Source: Idiomarina sp. X4
Lineage (GTDB): Bacteria; Pseudomonadota; Gammaproteobacteria; Enterobacterales; Alteromonadaceae
NCBI RefSeq assembly: GCF_002808045.1
Contig: NZ_CP025000.1
Location: 1,116,001 to 1,180,000 of the forward strand
Direction: 5' to 3'
Length of the DNA stretch: 64,000 nt
Part shown: one piece after another, positions 37,460-50,675 of the stretch
Numbering within the stretch: position 1 is the stretch's first letter
Layout of the letters: each line of letters starts with the position of its first letter
The notes under the pieces: generated by a model
Seen by the model: only the letters and a program-made list of their open reading frames with translations
Told to the model about the DNA's origin: nothing
Database searches by the model: none
Program-made: the position numbers and the translations under genes

Positions 37460-37847
37460 TCATACCCACAGGCTTTTACACAGCTTTATTCAGCTGTGAT
37501 TAAGATAGGAATAAGATCACCTGAGCACTGTCTACGGAATGGGTATAACTGTGGGGACAATTCGATCTGTGTATAACTACCCTAGTTATCCACGATCTAT
37601 GATCCGGGTTATTATTCGGTTATCTACACTTTATGATCACGCTATAAGCTATGATAATAAAAGCGTTCAGCGATCTATTCACAGAAAAACGCTGACTAGT
37701 AGTAATAATAATAAAAGATCTAAATAAGATCCTTTATTGATCTTTTTTTAGATCAAACCCAGTGAACGAAATTTAACCGTTTCGATCTGAGTCAAAGCAC
37801 GTTAAAATACTCGGCTATTTTCTTCTCTTTAACGAAAGGTCATTTAA
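37460..37847. other. Chromosomal replication origin oriC
   Basis: An E. coli-type origin between mioC and mnmG. It contains 12 GATC (Dam/SeqA) sites from 37458 to 37787. DnaA boxes: perfect TTATACACA (minus strand, 37568-37576) and one-mismatch boxes at 37474-37482 (TTTTACACA), 37586-37594 (TTATCCACG), 37620-37628 (TTATCTACA) and 37675-37683 (CTATTCACA). The unwinding element is 37697-37754, beside mnmG: GATC-headed repeats at 37717, 37728, 37739 and 37751, and a TAG/TAA trinucleotide run (37697-37714). On the minus strand the TAG lies 12 nt from the proximal box, close to the E. coli R1 geometry. An IHF site was not identified with confidence. Confidence 0.93.
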
Positions 37848-39743
37848 ATGTCACAACAGAGCCAACAACACTTTGATGTTATTGTTGTCGGTGGAGGACA
37901 CGCCGGAACAGAAGCTGCACTTGCAGCCGCTCGTTCAGGTGTTAATACCCTATTGCTTACGCACAATATTGATACCTTAGGACAAATGTCCTGTAACCCT
38001 GCTATTGGAGGCATAGGCAAAGGTCATTTAGTTAAAGAGATTGATGCTTTAGGCGGCATAATGGCTAAAGCAGCTGACAAAGCAGGTATTCAATTCAGAA
38101 CACTGAATTCGTCAAAAGGCCCTGCTGTACGTGCAACACGTGCTCAAGCAGACAGACAGCTTTATAAACAAGCCATACGTTATGCGTTAGAAACGCAGCC
38201 CAATTTATCGATTTTCCAGCAAGGGTGTGATGATTTGATCGTAGAAAACGATCGAGTCACCGGTGTTGTTACCCAAATGGGGCTTAAATTTACAGCTAAA
38301 ACCGTTGTATTAACGGTAGGTACGTTCCTGGGTGGCCAAATTCATATTGGTTTGGATAATTACCAAGGTGGTCGTGCAGGTGATCCTCCTGCGAATGCAC
38401 TAGCGAAACGCTTGCGTTCACTGCCTTTGCGAGTAGAACGACTGAAAACCGGCACACCGCCACGTATTGCCAGCCATAGCATTGATTTTTCAGTGATGCA
38501 GGAACAACCGGGTGATAACCCAACGCCAGTATTTTCTTACATGGGGTCGCAGGCCGATCATCCTGAGCAAATTCCGTGCTACATCACTCATACCAATGAA
38601 AATACGCACGATATTATTCGTTCAGGCTTGGATCGTTCACCCATGTACTCGGGCGTTATTGAAGGCGTAGGACCACGGTATTGTCCATCAATAGAAGACA
38701 AAATTATGCGATTTTCTGATAAGGGGTCGCATCAGATCTTTGTTGAACCTGAAGGACTAAATACCTTTGAAGTATACCCCAATGGTATTTCAACCAGCTT
38801 GCCATTTGACGTACAACAGCAATTGGTGCGCTCAATTAAAGGTTTCGAGAACGCGCATATTACGCGTCCGGGTTACGCCATTGAGTATGATTATTTTGAT
38901 CCAAGAGATCTGAAACAGTCGTTGGAAACCAAAGTCATTAATGGTTTGTTCTTTGCCGGACAAATTAACGGTACAACAGGCTATGAAGAAGCCGGAGCAC
39001 AGGGACTTATAGCGGGCTTAAATGCAGCATTACAGGCACAGGGTAAAGAATCCTGGTCACCACGTCGCGATCAAGCCTACATGGGCGTATTGATCGATGA
39101 CTTATCGACTCTGGGAACTCAAGAACCCTATCGAATGTTCACCTCTCGGGCGGAATACCGATTGTTATTGCGTGAAGATAATGCCGATATCCGCTTAACC
39201 GAGATTGGTCGTAATCTTGGCTTGGTCGATGACGAACGTTGGGCAGCATTTAATGAAAAAATGGACGCTGTTGAGCAGGAAAAACAGCGTTTGAAAGCGA
39301 CCTGGGTTCATAAAGATCACTCAGCCGTTGATCAAATCAATGCGTTGGTGAAAAGCCCGGTCACCAAAGAAGTCAATGGTGAAGAGTTATTACGTCGCCC
39401 GGAAATTCATTACAAAGATTTGGCTAAAACAGAATTTTTCTCGCCAGGGCTGGCTGACCCTGCTGCTGCAGAGCAGGTTGAAATTCAAATCAAATACGCG
39501 GGTTATATTTCGCGTCAGCAGGACGAAATTGCAAAACAACAACGTCATGAAAATACATTACTGCCGTCGCCGTTTGATTACGCTAAAATTAAAGGCTTAT
39601 CGAATGAGGTGATTGCCAAGTTGAATGATCACCAGCCAGAAACCGTGGGCAAAGCAGCACGTATTTCCGGAATTACTCCGGCGGCGATTTCTATGTTACT
39701 GGTGCATCTGAAAAAACAAGGGTTATTGCGCAAAAGTGCTTAA
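37848..39743 (+). CDS. mnmG: tRNA uridine 5-carboxymethylaminomethyl modification enzyme MnmG
   Basis: The FAD-dependent partner of MnmE in U34 modification. The 631 residues match E. coli GidA/MnmG (629). The FAD loop [19 protein letters not shown] is at 13-31; [22 protein letters not shown] follows, then [29 protein letters not shown] and [12 protein letters not shown]. It starts ATG 37848 after AACGAAAGG, beyond oriC, and is read away from the origin. rsmG follows with a short gap. Confidence 0.98.
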   Translation: MSQQSQQHFDVIVVGGGHAGTEAALAAARSGVNTLLLTHNIDTLGQMSCNPAIGGIGKGHLVKEIDALGGIMAKAADKAGIQFRTLNSSKGPAVRATRAQADRQLYKQAIRYALETQPNLSIFQQGCDDLIVENDRVTGVVTQMGLKFTAKTVVLTVGTFLGGQIHIGLDNYQGGRAGDPPANALAKRLRSLPLRVERLKTGTPPRIASHSIDFSVMQEQPGDNPTPVFSYMGSQADHPEQIPCYITHTNENTHDIIRSGLDRSPMYSGVIEGVGPRYCPSIEDKIMRFSDKGSHQIFVEPEGLNTFEVYPNGISTSLPFDVQQQLVRSIKGFENAHITRPGYAIEYDYFDPRDLKQSLETKVINGLFFAGQINGTTGYEEAGAQGLIAGLNAALQAQGKESWSPRRDQAYMGVLIDDLSTLGTQEPYRMFTSRAEYRLLLREDNADIRLTEIGRNLGLVDDERWAAFNEKMDAVEQEKQRLKATWVHKDHSAVDQINALVKSPVTKEVNGEELLRRPEIHYKDLAKTEFFSPGLADPAAAEQVEIQIKYAGYISRQQDEIAKQQRHENTLLPSPFDYAKIKGLSNEVIAKLNDHQPETVGKAARISGITPAAISMLLVHLKKQGLLRKSA

Positions 39744-39752
39744 GGATTGAGT

Positions 39753-40373
39753 GTGGAAGATCAGTTAAAGCAGTATTTAGAGAAAGCTGACATAACCCTG
39801 ACAGACCAACAAGTTCAACAACAAATCGCGCTTGTTGGTTTATTAGACAAGTGGAACAAAGCGTACAACTTGACCAGTGTGCGTAATCCGAACGATATGC
39901 TCACTCGGCATATTATGGACAGTGTAACCGTACGACCTTATTTACAGGGGCAGCGTTTCATTGATGTAGGAACGGGTCCTGGTTTGCCAGGGCTGCCGCT
40001 GGCTATAGCTGAACCGGACAAAGAATTTGTATTACTGGACAGTTTGGGTAAACGAATTCGTTTTATTCGCCAAGTTTGTCACGAACTAAAATTGGATAAT
40101 GTCACCGCTGTTCAGGCCCGCGTTGAAGAATATCAGGATGAGGCTCAGTTTGATGGTGTTATCAGTAGAGCCTTTGCCTCGCTTAATGATATGCTGAGTT
40201 GGTGTCAGCATTTACCGAAAAAGAACGGTAAATTTTATGCATTGAAAGGTTTATACCCTCAAGATGAATTAGACGAATTAACTGAGGGATTTGAAGTCGA
40301 TGATATTCAGCAAATTAACGTTCCGGGCATTGACGCGAGCCGACATATCGTCATTATAAGCAAACGGTCGTAA
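39753..40373 (+). CDS. rsmG: 16S rRNA m7G527 methyltransferase
   Basis: RsmG methylates G527 in 16S rRNA with S-adenosylmethionine. The ~206-residue product has [21 protein letters not shown], the SAM loop [14 protein letters not shown] (about 72-85) and [11 protein letters not shown] chose GTG 39753 because AAGGA lies 6 nt upstream; an in-frame TTG at 39747 is the alternative and would add two residues. Loss of RsmG is known to give low-level streptomycin resistance in other bacteria. It follows mnmG by 9 nt, the usual neighbour. Confidence 0.96.
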   Translation: MEDQLKQYLEKADITLTDQQVQQQIALVGLLDKWNKAYNLTSVRNPNDMLTRHIMDSVTVRPYLQGQRFIDVGTGPGLPGLPLAIAEPDKEFVLLDSLGKRIRFIRQVCHELKLDNVTAVQARVEEYQDEAQFDGVISRAFASLNDMLSWCQHLPKKNGKFYALKGLYPQDELDELTEGFEVDDIQQINVPGIDASRHIVIISKRS

Positions 40374-40418
40374 AACCGAGCGTCGAGTCGACGACAACAA
40401 CAAGAGGTTACCAAACCC

Positions 40419-41213
40419 GTGGCTACAACCATTGCTATTGCAAACCAAAAAGGTGGCGTTGGAAAAACAACAACGGCGGTGAATTTAGCGGCCTCTATGG
40501 CTGCTACTCGCCGTAAAGTGCTGCTTATTGATTTAGATCCACAGGGTAATGCCACTATGGGCAGCGGCGTCGATAAGTACGACGTTGAAAACACCATTTA
40601 CGAACTGCTGATAGAAGAAAAACCGGTCAAAGACGTTGCTATCACAGACACTAATGGAAAATACCATCTTATTGCCGCTAACGCAGACGCTACTGCTGCT
40701 GAAATAAAATTAATGGAAGTGTTTGCCCGAGAACTGCGGTTGCGTAATGCATTGAAGTCGGTTCAGGACAGTTACGATTTTATCTTTATTGACTGTCCTC
40801 CATCACTGAATATGTTGACCGTGAATGGTATGGCGGCGGCTGACTCTATTTTAGTACCAATGCAGTGCGAATATTATGCCTTGGAAGGTTTAACGGCATT
40901 AATGGAAACGATTCGTCAGCTTGCTGATGTTGTGAACCCGGGGCTTGAGATTGAAGGCATACTACGAACCATGTATGACCCTCGCAATCGCCTGGCAAAT
41001 GACGTTTCCGAACAGTTAAAAAATCACTTTGGTGATAAGGTCTATCGTACAGTCATACCCCGTAACGTTCGCTTAGCCGAGGCGCCTTCGTTTGGTGCGC
41101 CGGCAATGTACTACGATAAATCGTCAACCGGTTCGAAAGCCTACTTGTCATTGGCCGGTGAGCTGATTCGACGAGCAGAAAGCAAAAATAACAGCGTTGT
41201 AGAAGAATCTTAA
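40419..41213 (+). CDS. parA: Chromosome partitioning ATPase ParA (Soj)
   Basis: A deviant-Walker ATPase that moves ParB-parS complexes. The 264-residue product begins from GTG 40419 (AAGAGGT context) with AIANQKGGVGKTTTAVNLAAS, where the KGGVGKT loop holds the signature lysine. It also has LLIDLDPQGNATMGSG, IDCPPSLNMLTVNGM and the C-terminal PRNVRLAEAPSFG. The short N-terminus lacks a DNA-binding domain, the chromosomal type. It forms parA-parB, with parS sites in pepQ and recF. Confidence 0.97.
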   Translation: MATTIAIANQKGGVGKTTTAVNLAASMAATRRKVLLIDLDPQGNATMGSGVDKYDVENTIYELLIEEKPVKDVAITDTNGKYHLIAANADATAAEIKLMEVFARELRLRNALKSVQDSYDFIFIDCPPSLNMLTVNGMAAADSILVPMQCEYYALEGLTALMETIRQLADVVNPGLEIEGILRTMYDPRNRLANDVSEQLKNHFGDKVYRTVIPRNVRLAEAPSFGAPAMYYDKSSTGSKAYLSLAGELIRRAESKNNSVVEES

Positions 41214-41231
41214 CAAGGGAATTTATTCAGC

Positions 41232-42110
41232 ATGTCGGCAAAAAAACGAGGACTGGGTCGCGGTTTAGATGCGCTTTTAACGAGTAACCAGCAAAACTCT
41301 GAGCGTCAATCTTCGGAGCAAGCTTCTGAAGAAGCGAAAGGTGAACTGCAGAAGTTACCTATTGAGCAGTTAAAGCCGGGTCGTTACCAACCTCGTAAAG
41401 ACATGTCGCCTGAAGCGCTGGAAGATTTAGCGGCTTCCGTTAAAGCGCAAGGCATTATCCAGCCGATTGTGGTACGCCCTACCGGTGAAGATGAATACGA
41501 AATTATTGCGGGCGAACGACGTTGGCGTGCTGCACAGCTGGCGAAGCTTGATATGGTGCCTTGTTTAGTTAAAAACGTACCGGATGAAGCTGCGGTTGCA
41601 ATTGCGCTCATTGAAAATATTCAGCGTGAAGACTTAAACGCCATGGAAGAAGCCACAGCGTTACAACGTCTGCTTGATGAATTTCAAATGACTCATCAGG
41701 ACGTGGCTCAAGCCGTGGGAAAATCACGTACCACTGTGACGAATTTATTGCGCCTTAATAACCTTGAGGAAGGCGTTAAAGTACTTTTAGAGCGCGGTGA
41801 TATCGAACTTGGCCATGCAAAATTACTTCTAGCTTTGCAAGGTGAGCAACAAGCTGATGTTGCTCAGCAAATCGTCGCAAAAGATATGACCGTACGTGAC
41901 GCTGAAAAACTTGTTCGCCGTACCATTGACCCCCCTAAACAACCTGAAAAACCAGAGCCTGACGCCAACATTGAACATTTGGAAACTAAGTTGTCAGAAA
42001 CACTTGGTGCAAAAGTGCAAATCAATCACGGTCGAAAAGGCAAAGGTAAACTGGTTATCAACTATACAAGTCTTGATGAACTGGACGGAATACTGACCCA
42101 TATCAAGTAA
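41232..42110 (+). CDS. parB: Chromosome partitioning protein ParB (Spo0J)
   Basis: ParB binds parS palindromes and spreads along DNA as a CTP-dependent clamp. The 292-residue protein shows an N-terminal ParA-interaction segment (KKRGLGRGLDALL), the CTP-binding region IIAGERRWRAAQLA with the GERRWRA motif, a helix-turn-helix near AQAVGKSRTTVTNLLRLNNL, and a C-terminal dimerisation domain. It follows parA after 18 nt and is followed by 170 bp to atpI. The start AUG is preceded by AAGGGAATTT. Confidence 0.97.
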   Translation: MSAKKRGLGRGLDALLTSNQQNSERQSSEQASEEAKGELQKLPIEQLKPGRYQPRKDMSPEALEDLAASVKAQGIIQPIVVRPTGEDEYEIIAGERRWRAAQLAKLDMVPCLVKNVPDEAAVAIALIENIQREDLNAMEEATALQRLLDEFQMTHQDVAQAVGKSRTTVTNLLRLNNLEEGVKVLLERGDIELGHAKLLLALQGEQQADVAQQIVAKDMTVRDAEKLVRRTIDPPKQPEKPEPDANIEHLETKLSETLGAKVQINHGRKGKGKLVINYTSLDELDGILTHIK

Positions 42111-42183
42111 AAATCTGCATCTTACTGAAACGTGTAGAACTTTTGTTAAATGGCATAGAAAACAACGCCTACAGCCAAATTTG

Positions 42184-42212
42184 TTTGCAATTTCGGGGTA
42201 GATCTTTATACT
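42184..42212 (+). promoter_or_regulatory. atp operon sigma-70 promoter
   Basis: TTTGCA (42184-42189) and TATACT (42207-42212) are spaced by exactly 17 bp, about 69 bp before the atpI start. It is the best promoter candidate in the parB-atpI gap. Confidence 0.65.
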
Positions 42213-42280
42213 AGCGCCAGTTTCATTACAGCTGTTTAAAAGCTGTGCAACAAGAGCCGCCAGTTAAAAGGTTTTACATC

Positions 42281-42667
42281 GTGACACAGGCATTGAATGC
42301 GGTAGGCAAACAACTGGCAGGAAAAATAGTTGCAACACAATTTGCAGTGTTGCTGGTTGCATCATTAGTCACGATCACAATTTTTAGCTTGCAGTCAGGC
42401 CTTGGTGTTTTATCCGGCGGACTGTCAGCGGTAATACCCAACGCTCTATTTGCGGTTATTGCGTTTCGACATGCAGGCGCAAGAGCGAATAAAAAAGTCG
42501 TCCAGAGTTTTTTCGTGGGCGAAGGCGTAAAGTTAATTTTAACGGCAGTGCTACTCGTATTAGTGTTGCTGGTAACAGATTTTAATCCTGTGTGGTTGTT
42601 AACGGGCTTTGTCATTACCGTCATCATGCAGTGGATTGCACCAATTTTGTTTTTAAAATCAACGTAA
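42281..42667 (+). CDS. atpI: ATP synthase protein I
   Basis: AtpI is a small membrane protein that assists c-ring assembly in the family. The product has four hydrophobic helices over about 128 residues if translation begins at GTG 42281, in line with the E. coli 126; an upstream GTG at 42245 would give 140. GGLSAVIPNALFAVIAFRHAGA matches the family centre. It heads the atp operon. The start choice is moderately sure. Confidence 0.88.
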   Translation: MTQALNAVGKQLAGKIVATQFAVLLVASLVTITIFSLQSGLGVLSGGLSAVIPNALFAVIAFRHAGARANKKVVQSFFVGEGVKLILTAVLLVLVLLVTDFNPVWLLTGFVITVIMQWIAPILFLKST

Positions 42668-43477
<810 letters not shown>

Positions 43478-43527
43478 GTTTTAATACGTTTTAACTGAAA
43501 AGTTTTTGTTTTACTTTTTAACTTTAA

Positions 43528-43806
<279 letters not shown>

Positions 43807-43843
43807 GCGCGATTCGACGGTCACCAGATAAAGGAGGTCCGTT

Positions 43844-44314
43844 GTGGATATCAACGCAACTCTAATTGGACAAACGATCGCGTTCATCGTGTTCGTGTGG
43901 TTCTGCATGAAGTTCGTGTGGCCACCGATCATCAATGCTATCGAAGAGCGTCAGAAGAAAATTGCTGACGGTCTAAATGCGGGCGAACGCGCTCAAAAAG
44001 ATTTAGAAAAAGCCCAGGAAGAAATTGCTGAGCAGCTAAAAGAAGCGAAACAGCAGGCGGCTGAAATCGTTGAACAGGCGAAAAAACGTGGCGCTAAAAT
44101 CGTTGAGGAAGAAACTCAACGTGGTCACGAAGAACGTGAAAAAATCGTTGCGTCGGGTCACGAAGAAGTCACTGCTGAGCGTAACCGCGCTCGCGAAGAG
44201 CTGCGCAAGCAAGTTGCTGTTCTTGCAGTAACAGGGGCTCAGAAAATCATCGAGCGTGAAATTGATAAAGACGCTCACAGCGACATTGTTGAAAAACTGG
44301 TCGCTGAACTTTAA
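43844..44314 (+). CDS. atpF: ATP synthase Fo subunit b
   Basis: Peripheral-stalk subunit b: an N-terminal transmembrane helix ([21 protein letters not shown]) followed by a long charged, coiled-coil region that joins Fo to delta/F1. The 156 residues equal the E. coli length. It starts at GTG 43844 after AAAGGAGGTCC, a very strong ribosome site. It is followed by atpH after 18 nt. Confidence 0.97.
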   Translation: MDINATLIGQTIAFIVFVWFCMKFVWPPIINAIEERQKKIADGLNAGERAQKDLEKAQEEIAEQLKEAKQQAAEIVEQAKKRGAKIVEEETQRGHEEREKIVASGHEEVTAERNRAREELRKQVAVLAVTGAQKIIEREIDKDAHSDIVEKLVAEL

Positions 44315-44332
44315 TAAAGGGGTTTAGAGCTT

Positions 44333-44866
44333 ATGTCAGAATTGACTACGGTCGCTCGCCCCTACGCTAAAGCAGCTTTTGATTTTGCTTTGGAACAAGG
44401 AGCGCTTGATAAATGGGACGAAATGCTCTCTTTTGCTGCTTCGGTAGCACAGGATGAAGCAATAGCGTCTTTCTTGAGCAGCTCTGCGACTGTTGGAAAA
44501 ACCACGGAAGTATTTCTTGGTGTTTGCGGCGATGATATCGACGACAACATGAAGAACTTCCTTAAGGTTATGGCGGAAAACGAACGTTTACCGGCTTTAC
44601 CAGCAGTAAGTGAGCTTTATCAGGCGTTTCGTGCAGAATATGACAAAGAAGTTACTGTCGATGTCAAATCAGCCACTCGGTTACTGAAAGCACAGCAAAC
44701 TGAGTTAAGCAAAGCACTGGAAAAACGTCTGCAACGCAAAATTAAGCTGAACTGCAGTGTTGATAAGTCCATCATCGGTGGACTGGTCATAGAAGCAGGT
44801 GACACCGTTATCGATGGCACCTTGCGTGGCAAGCTCGATAGACTTGCCACCGCACTGCAATCCTAA
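44333..44866 (+). CDS. atpH: ATP synthase F1 subunit delta
   Basis: Links the F1 alpha-beta hexamer to the b stalk. The 177 residues match E. coli (177), with the N-terminal helical bundle ([17 protein letters not shown]) and the C-terminal [21 protein letters not shown], typical of the delta/OSCP family. It lies 14 nt before the atpA start. Confidence 0.97.
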   Translation: MSELTTVARPYAKAAFDFALEQGALDKWDEMLSFAASVAQDEAIASFLSSSATVGKTTEVFLGVCGDDIDDNMKNFLKVMAENERLPALPAVSELYQAFRAEYDKEVTVDVKSATRLLKAQQTELSKALEKRLQRKIKLNCSVDKSIIGGLVIEAGDTVIDGTLRGKLDRLATALQS

Positions 44867-44880
44867 TTGGGGACTTGAGC

Positions 44881-46422
44881 ATGCAATTGAATTCAAATGA
44901 AATCGCAGAACTTATCAAACAGCGAATTGAGAAGTTCGAAGTCACCAGCGAAGCTCGTAACGAAGGTACCATCATGTCTGTTCAGGACGGTATCATTCGT
45001 GTTCACGGACTTGCAGACTGTCTGCAAGGTGAAATGATTGAGCTTCCTGGTAATCGCTACGCTATCGCATTGAACCTTGAACGTGACTCGGTCGGTGCGG
45101 TTGTTATGGGCCCTTATGCAGATTTGCAGGAAGGCACCAAAGTAAAATCTACCGGTCGTATCTTAGAAGTTCCGGTTGGTGAAAAGCTGTTAGGCCGTGT
45201 GGTTAACACGCTGGGTCAACCTATCGACGGTAAAGGCCCTATTGAAGCTGACGGCTATGAGCCAGTTGAAAAAATCGCCCCGGGCGTTATCGAACGTCAA
45301 TCAGTTGATCAGCCAGTACAAACGGGCTACAAATCAATTGACTCGATGATTCCAGTGGGCCGTGGTCAGCGTGAACTTATCATCGGTGACCGCCAAACTG
45401 GTAAAACTGCCCTAGCTGTTGACGCCATCATTAACCAGAAAAATTCTGGTATTAAGTGTGTTTACGTAGCCATCGGTCAGAAAAACTCAACCATCTCTGC
45501 TGTTGTACGTAAGCTGGAAGAGCACGGTGCATTGGAAAATACCATTGTGGTTGCTGCTTCTGCTTCAGAGTCTGCAGCACTGCAATACCTGGCAGCTTAC
45601 TCTGGCTGTACTATGGGTGAATACTTCCGTGACCGCGGTGAAGACGCTCTGATTGTATACGATGACCTGTCTAAGCAGGCTGTTGCATACCGTCAAATTT
45701 CACTGTTGTTGCGTCGTCCGCCAGGTCGTGAAGCATTCCCTGGTGACGTTTTCTACCTTCACTCTCGCTTACTTGAGCGTGCAGCGCGTGTTAACGCTGA
45801 CTACGTAGAAAAATTCACCGACGGTAAAGTAAAAGGCCAGACAGGTTCTTTAACTGCCTTACCTATCATTGAAACTCAGGCAGGTGACGTATCGGCGTTC
45901 GTACCGACTAACGTTATCTCAATCACCGATGGTCAGATCTTCTTAGAAACTGACTTGTTTAACTCAGGTATTCGTCCTGCGGTTAACGCCGGTGTATCGG
46001 TTTCTCGTGTTGGTGGTTCAGCACAAACGAAAATCATCAAGAAACTGGGTGGCGGTATCCGTCTTGCCCTGGCTCAGTATCGTGAATTGGCGGCGTTCGC
46101 TCAGTTTGCATCTGACCTTGATGAATCGACTCGTTCACAGTTGGAGCACGGTCAGCGTGTAACCGAACTGATGAAACAGAAACAGTACAAGCCTATGAGC
46201 GTGTCTCAAATGGCTGTATCAATTTATGCCGTTGAAAAAGGCTTCTTGAAAGACGTAGAAATCGACAAAATCATGGATTTTGAAGAATCGCTGCAATCTT
46301 TCATGGCGAGCGAATACGCCGAGCTAATGGCTGAGATTGATAAAACTGGCAACTATAACGACGACATCGATGCGCAATTGAAAGCAGCGCTTGAGAAATT
46401 CAAGCAAACGCAATCATGGTAA
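44881..46422 (+). CDS. atpA: ATP synthase F1 subunit alpha
   Basis: The non-catalytic nucleotide-binding subunit. The 513 residues match E. coli exactly. Start ATG 44881 ([15 protein letters not shown]) is preceded by TTGGGGAC; an in-frame TTG two codons earlier is unlikely. Walker A is [11 protein letters not shown] (about 169-179), and VYDDLSKQA and the arginine finger region [14 protein letters not shown] are present. The gap to atpG is 54 nt. Confidence 0.98.
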   Translation: MQLNSNEIAELIKQRIEKFEVTSEARNEGTIMSVQDGIIRVHGLADCLQGEMIELPGNRYAIALNLERDSVGAVVMGPYADLQEGTKVKSTGRILEVPVGEKLLGRVVNTLGQPIDGKGPIEADGYEPVEKIAPGVIERQSVDQPVQTGYKSIDSMIPVGRGQRELIIGDRQTGKTALAVDAIINQKNSGIKCVYVAIGQKNSTISAVVRKLEEHGALENTIVVAASASESAALQYLAAYSGCTMGEYFRDRGEDALIVYDDLSKQAVAYRQISLLLRRPPGREAFPGDVFYLHSRLLERAARVNADYVEKFTDGKVKGQTGSLTALPIIETQAGDVSAFVPTNVISITDGQIFLETDLFNSGIRPAVNAGVSVSRVGGSAQTKIIKKLGGGIRLALAQYRELAAFAQFASDLDESTRSQLEHGQRVTELMKQKQYKPMSVSQMAVSIYAVEKGFLKDVEIDKIMDFEESLQSFMASEYAELMAEIDKTGNYNDDIDAQLKAALEKFKQTQSW

Positions 46423-46476
46423 TCGCACCTGGCCGCAGTAGCGGCCATTTGTCGTTGAGTTAACAGGAGAATCGTC

Positions 46477-47340
46477 ATGGCCAGCGGTAAAGAGATAAAA
46501 ACTCAGATCTCGAGTATCGGTAATACTCAGAAGATCACCAGTGCTATGGAAATGGTCGCTGCGTCGAAAATGAAAAAGGCGCAGGAACGTATGGAGGCTA
46601 GTCGCCCCTATGCGGATACCATTCGCAAGGTGATTGGTCATGTGGCACGCGGTAACCTTGAGTATCGTCATCCATTTATGGAAGAACGTCAGGTTAAGCG
46701 TGTGGGTTACATCATTGTTTCTACCGACCGTGGTTTGTGTGGCGGCTTGAACGGTAATGAGTTCAAGAAAGTCGTTAAGCACGCTAACGAATGGAAAGAG
46801 CAAGATGTTGAAGCGGATTTTGCCGCAATAGGCAGCAAAGCAACCGGTTTCTTCAAGCGTTTTGGTAAGTTGAAAGCGCAAGTTTCAGGTATGGGCGATA
46901 AGCCAGAACTGAAAGAAATCACCGGTTCTATCCAGGTTATGCTGGATGCCTTTGAAGAAGGTAAAATCGATCGCTTGTACGTCGTATTCAACAAATTTGT
47001 GAATACGATGACCCAGGAGCCGACCATTCATCAATTGTTGCCATTGCCGCAAGCAGGATCGGAAGAAGAAGTGCAGACAGGTAGCTGGGATTACCTGTAT
47101 GAGCCGAATCCAGAAAGTATTCTAGATACGCTAATCCGTCGCTTTGTAGAAATGCAGGTGTATCAGGGTGTCGTAGATAACTTTGCTAGTGAGCAAGCCG
47201 CTCGGATGATTGCGATGAAAGCTGCGACTGACAACGCCGAAGATATTATCGACCAGCTGCAATTGCAGTATAACAAGGCGCGTCAGGCAGCAATTACGCA
47301 AGAAATTTCGGAAATAGTGTCCGGCGCCGAAGCGGTATAA
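46477..47340 (+). CDS. atpG: ATP synthase F1 subunit gamma
   Basis: The rotating central shaft. The 287-residue product (E. coli 287) has the N-terminal helix [30 protein letters not shown] and the C-terminal helix [30 protein letters not shown], which form the coiled-coil axle. The internal Rossmann-like domain includes [11 protein letters not shown]. The ribosome site is AACAGGAG. Confidence 0.98.
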   Translation: MASGKEIKTQISSIGNTQKITSAMEMVAASKMKKAQERMEASRPYADTIRKVIGHVARGNLEYRHPFMEERQVKRVGYIIVSTDRGLCGGLNGNEFKKVVKHANEWKEQDVEADFAAIGSKATGFFKRFGKLKAQVSGMGDKPELKEITGSIQVMLDAFEEGKIDRLYVVFNKFVNTMTQEPTIHQLLPLPQAGSEEEVQTGSWDYLYEPNPESILDTLIRRFVEMQVYQGVVDNFASEQAARMIAMKAATDNAEDIIDQLQLQYNKARQAAITQEISEIVSGAEAV

Positions 47341-47364
47341 CGCGGCAACGGTTAACAGAATTGA

Positions 47365-48768
<1,404 letters not shown>

Positions 48769-48785
48769 CCAACCGGGAGGTTTGA

Positions 48786-49202
48786 ATGGCAACACAAACA
48801 TTAAATCTGGACGTTGTTAGCGCTGAAGAGAAACTGTTCTCAGGCGTAGTACAAACGGTTCAGGTTTCTGGTAGCGAAGGTGAGCTGGGTATTTACCCAG
48901 GTCACGCACCTCTACTGACAAAAATTAAGCCAGGTATGGTGCGTTATGTCAGTGAAGCGGGTGATGAAGAGCTTATGTATGTCGCCGGCGGTGTTTTAGA
49001 AGTTCAGCCGGGTCATGTCATTGTACTTGCTGATGTTGCAGTACGTGGCGATGACCTAGATGAGCAAGCCGCAGAAGCTGCGAAAAAACGTGCTGAAGAA
49101 GCTATTGCTGACTCGGGTGCTGATGTCACTTATGCGGAAGCTATTGCCGAATTATCACGTGCGTTGGCTCAGCTTGAGGTTATTCGTAAGCTTAAGCGCT
49201 AA
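48786..49202 (+). CDS. atpC: ATP synthase F1 subunit epsilon
   Basis: Inhibitory central-stalk subunit. The 138 residues have the N-terminal beta-sandwich (ISSN-like segment [18 protein letters not shown]) and a C-terminal two-helix domain ([22 protein letters not shown]) that regulates ATP hydrolysis. It ends the atp operon and is followed by a strong terminator. Confidence 0.98.
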   Translation: MATQTLNLDVVSAEEKLFSGVVQTVQVSGSEGELGIYPGHAPLLTKIKPGMVRYVSEAGDEELMYVAGGVLEVQPGHVIVLADVAVRGDDLDEQAAEAAKKRAEEAIADSGADVTYAEAIAELSRALAQLEVIRKLKR

Positions 49203-49221
49203 AAGTTTGTATATAACCTGT

Positions 49222-49258
49222 AAAAGGCCTTGTTGTGAGTACAACAAGGCCTTTTTTG
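49222..49258 (+). terminator. Rho-independent terminator of the atp operon
   Basis: AAAAGGCCTTGTTGT (49222-49236) pairs perfectly with ACAACAAGGCCTTTT (49241-49255) around a 4-nt loop, followed by more T residues. It is 20 nt after the atpC stop. Confidence 0.95.
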
Positions 49259-49304
49259 TCGTTACAATGCCGATTATGAATGTTTTATTAAGGACTCGAT
49301 AATT

Positions 49305-50672
49305 ATGAAGTTACGCGTTGTGATTCTGGCGGCTGGTAAAGGAACCAGAATGCGCTCGGACTTACCCAAAGTGCTGCATAAGGTGGCGAATAAACCAATG
49401 GTTGAGCACGTGATTGATACGGCGCGCTCGTTAAAGCCTGAGGCAATAAACCTGATATACGGCCATGGCGGCGAGCACTTACAGCAAAGTATTCAGGGCG
49501 ACGATTTAACCTGGGTAGAGCAACGCGAACAACTCGGTACCGGACATGCGGTTCAACAAGTTATTCCTTACTTAAAAGACGATGAAAAAGTCGTTATTTT
49601 GTACGGTGATGTGCCGCTATTAACCGAGTCGACCTTAATTAAACTTTTAACTGCCACCCAGACGACAGAGTTGGGTCTTCTAACCATGACTCTCGACGAC
49701 CCTAACGGTTACGGTCGTATCGTCAGAAATTCAGATAAACAAGTGACCGGCATTGTCGAACAAAAAGACGCAAATGCCGAGCAACTCGCTATTCAGGAAG
49801 TGAACACCGGCATTATGATTGCCGATGGCGCTAAACTTAAAGCGTGGCTAGAGAGCTTAAGTAACGACAATGCCCAGAAAGAGTATTATTTGACGGATAT
49901 TGTGGCGATGGCCGCCGAACAGGGCGTGACAATTGCCACCGCACAACCCGACGCAACCTATGAGGTGGAAGGTGCTAATAATCGCCAGCAATTAGCGCAG
50001 CTAGAACGAGCTTTTCAGCGCCGCAAAGCCGACGAATTAATGACTCAGGGCGTCACTTTAATTGATCCTGCCCGTTTCGATTGTCGCGGTAAGTTAACCG
50101 TAGGCAACGATGTCACTTTCGATATTAACGTGGTTATTGAAGGTGATGTCACTATTGGTAATAACGTCACTATTGAGCCTAACTGTGTCATTAAAGACGC
50201 AAAAATCGGCGACAACACGGTGATTCGTGCGAATTCACACATTGAGGGTGCGACAGTAGCGCGAAATTGCAAAGTGGGTCCATTTGCTCGCTTGCGCCCC
50301 GGTGCGGAACTTGCTGATGAAGCACAGGTCGGAAACTTTGTTGAAATGAAGAAAAGCCGCTTAGGTAAAGGCTCGAAAGCAAGTCACTTAACCTATTTGG
50401 GCGACGCTCAGGTTGGTGATTACGCGAACATTGGTGCGGGAACCATTACCTGTAACTACGACGGCGTGAATAAGTTCCTGACCGAAATTGGTAATGGTGC
50501 ATTTATTGGCTCTAACAGCTCGTTGGTTGCACCAGTAAAAATAGGTAACAATGCAACCGTTGGAGCCGGCTCGGTAGTGACCCGGGAAGTGGCTGACGAA
50601 GAACTTGCGGTAGCGCGTGGTAAACAGCGTAATATCAGTGGCTGGCAACGCCCTCAGAAAAAAGGAAGTTAA
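49305..50672 (+). CDS. glmU: Bifunctional UDP-GlcNAc pyrophosphorylase / GlcN-1-P acetyltransferase
   Basis: GlmU acetylates glucosamine-1-phosphate and joins it to UTP, giving UDP-GlcNAc for peptidoglycan and LPS. The 455 residues include the uridyltransferase signature [20 protein letters not shown] at 9-28 (G-x-G-T-R-M) and [11 protein letters not shown], then a left-handed beta-helix of hexapeptide repeats (about 250-430) with [15 protein letters not shown]. It precedes glmS by 3 nt, the standard atp-glmUS order. Confidence 0.98.
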   Translation: MKLRVVILAAGKGTRMRSDLPKVLHKVANKPMVEHVIDTARSLKPEAINLIYGHGGEHLQQSIQGDDLTWVEQREQLGTGHAVQQVIPYLKDDEKVVILYGDVPLLTESTLIKLLTATQTTELGLLTMTLDDPNGYGRIVRNSDKQVTGIVEQKDANAEQLAIQEVNTGIMIADGAKLKAWLESLSNDNAQKEYYLTDIVAMAAEQGVTIATAQPDATYEVEGANNRQQLAQLERAFQRRKADELMTQGVTLIDPARFDCRGKLTVGNDVTFDINVVIEGDVTIGNNVTIEPNCVIKDAKIGDNTVIRANSHIEGATVARNCKVGPFARLRPGAELADEAQVGNFVEMKKSRLGKGSKASHLTYLGDAQVGDYANIGAGTITCNYDGVNKFLTEIGNGAFIGSNSSLVAPVKIGNNATVGAGSVVTREVADEELAVARGKQRNISGWQRPQKKGS

Positions 50673-50675
50673 GTT

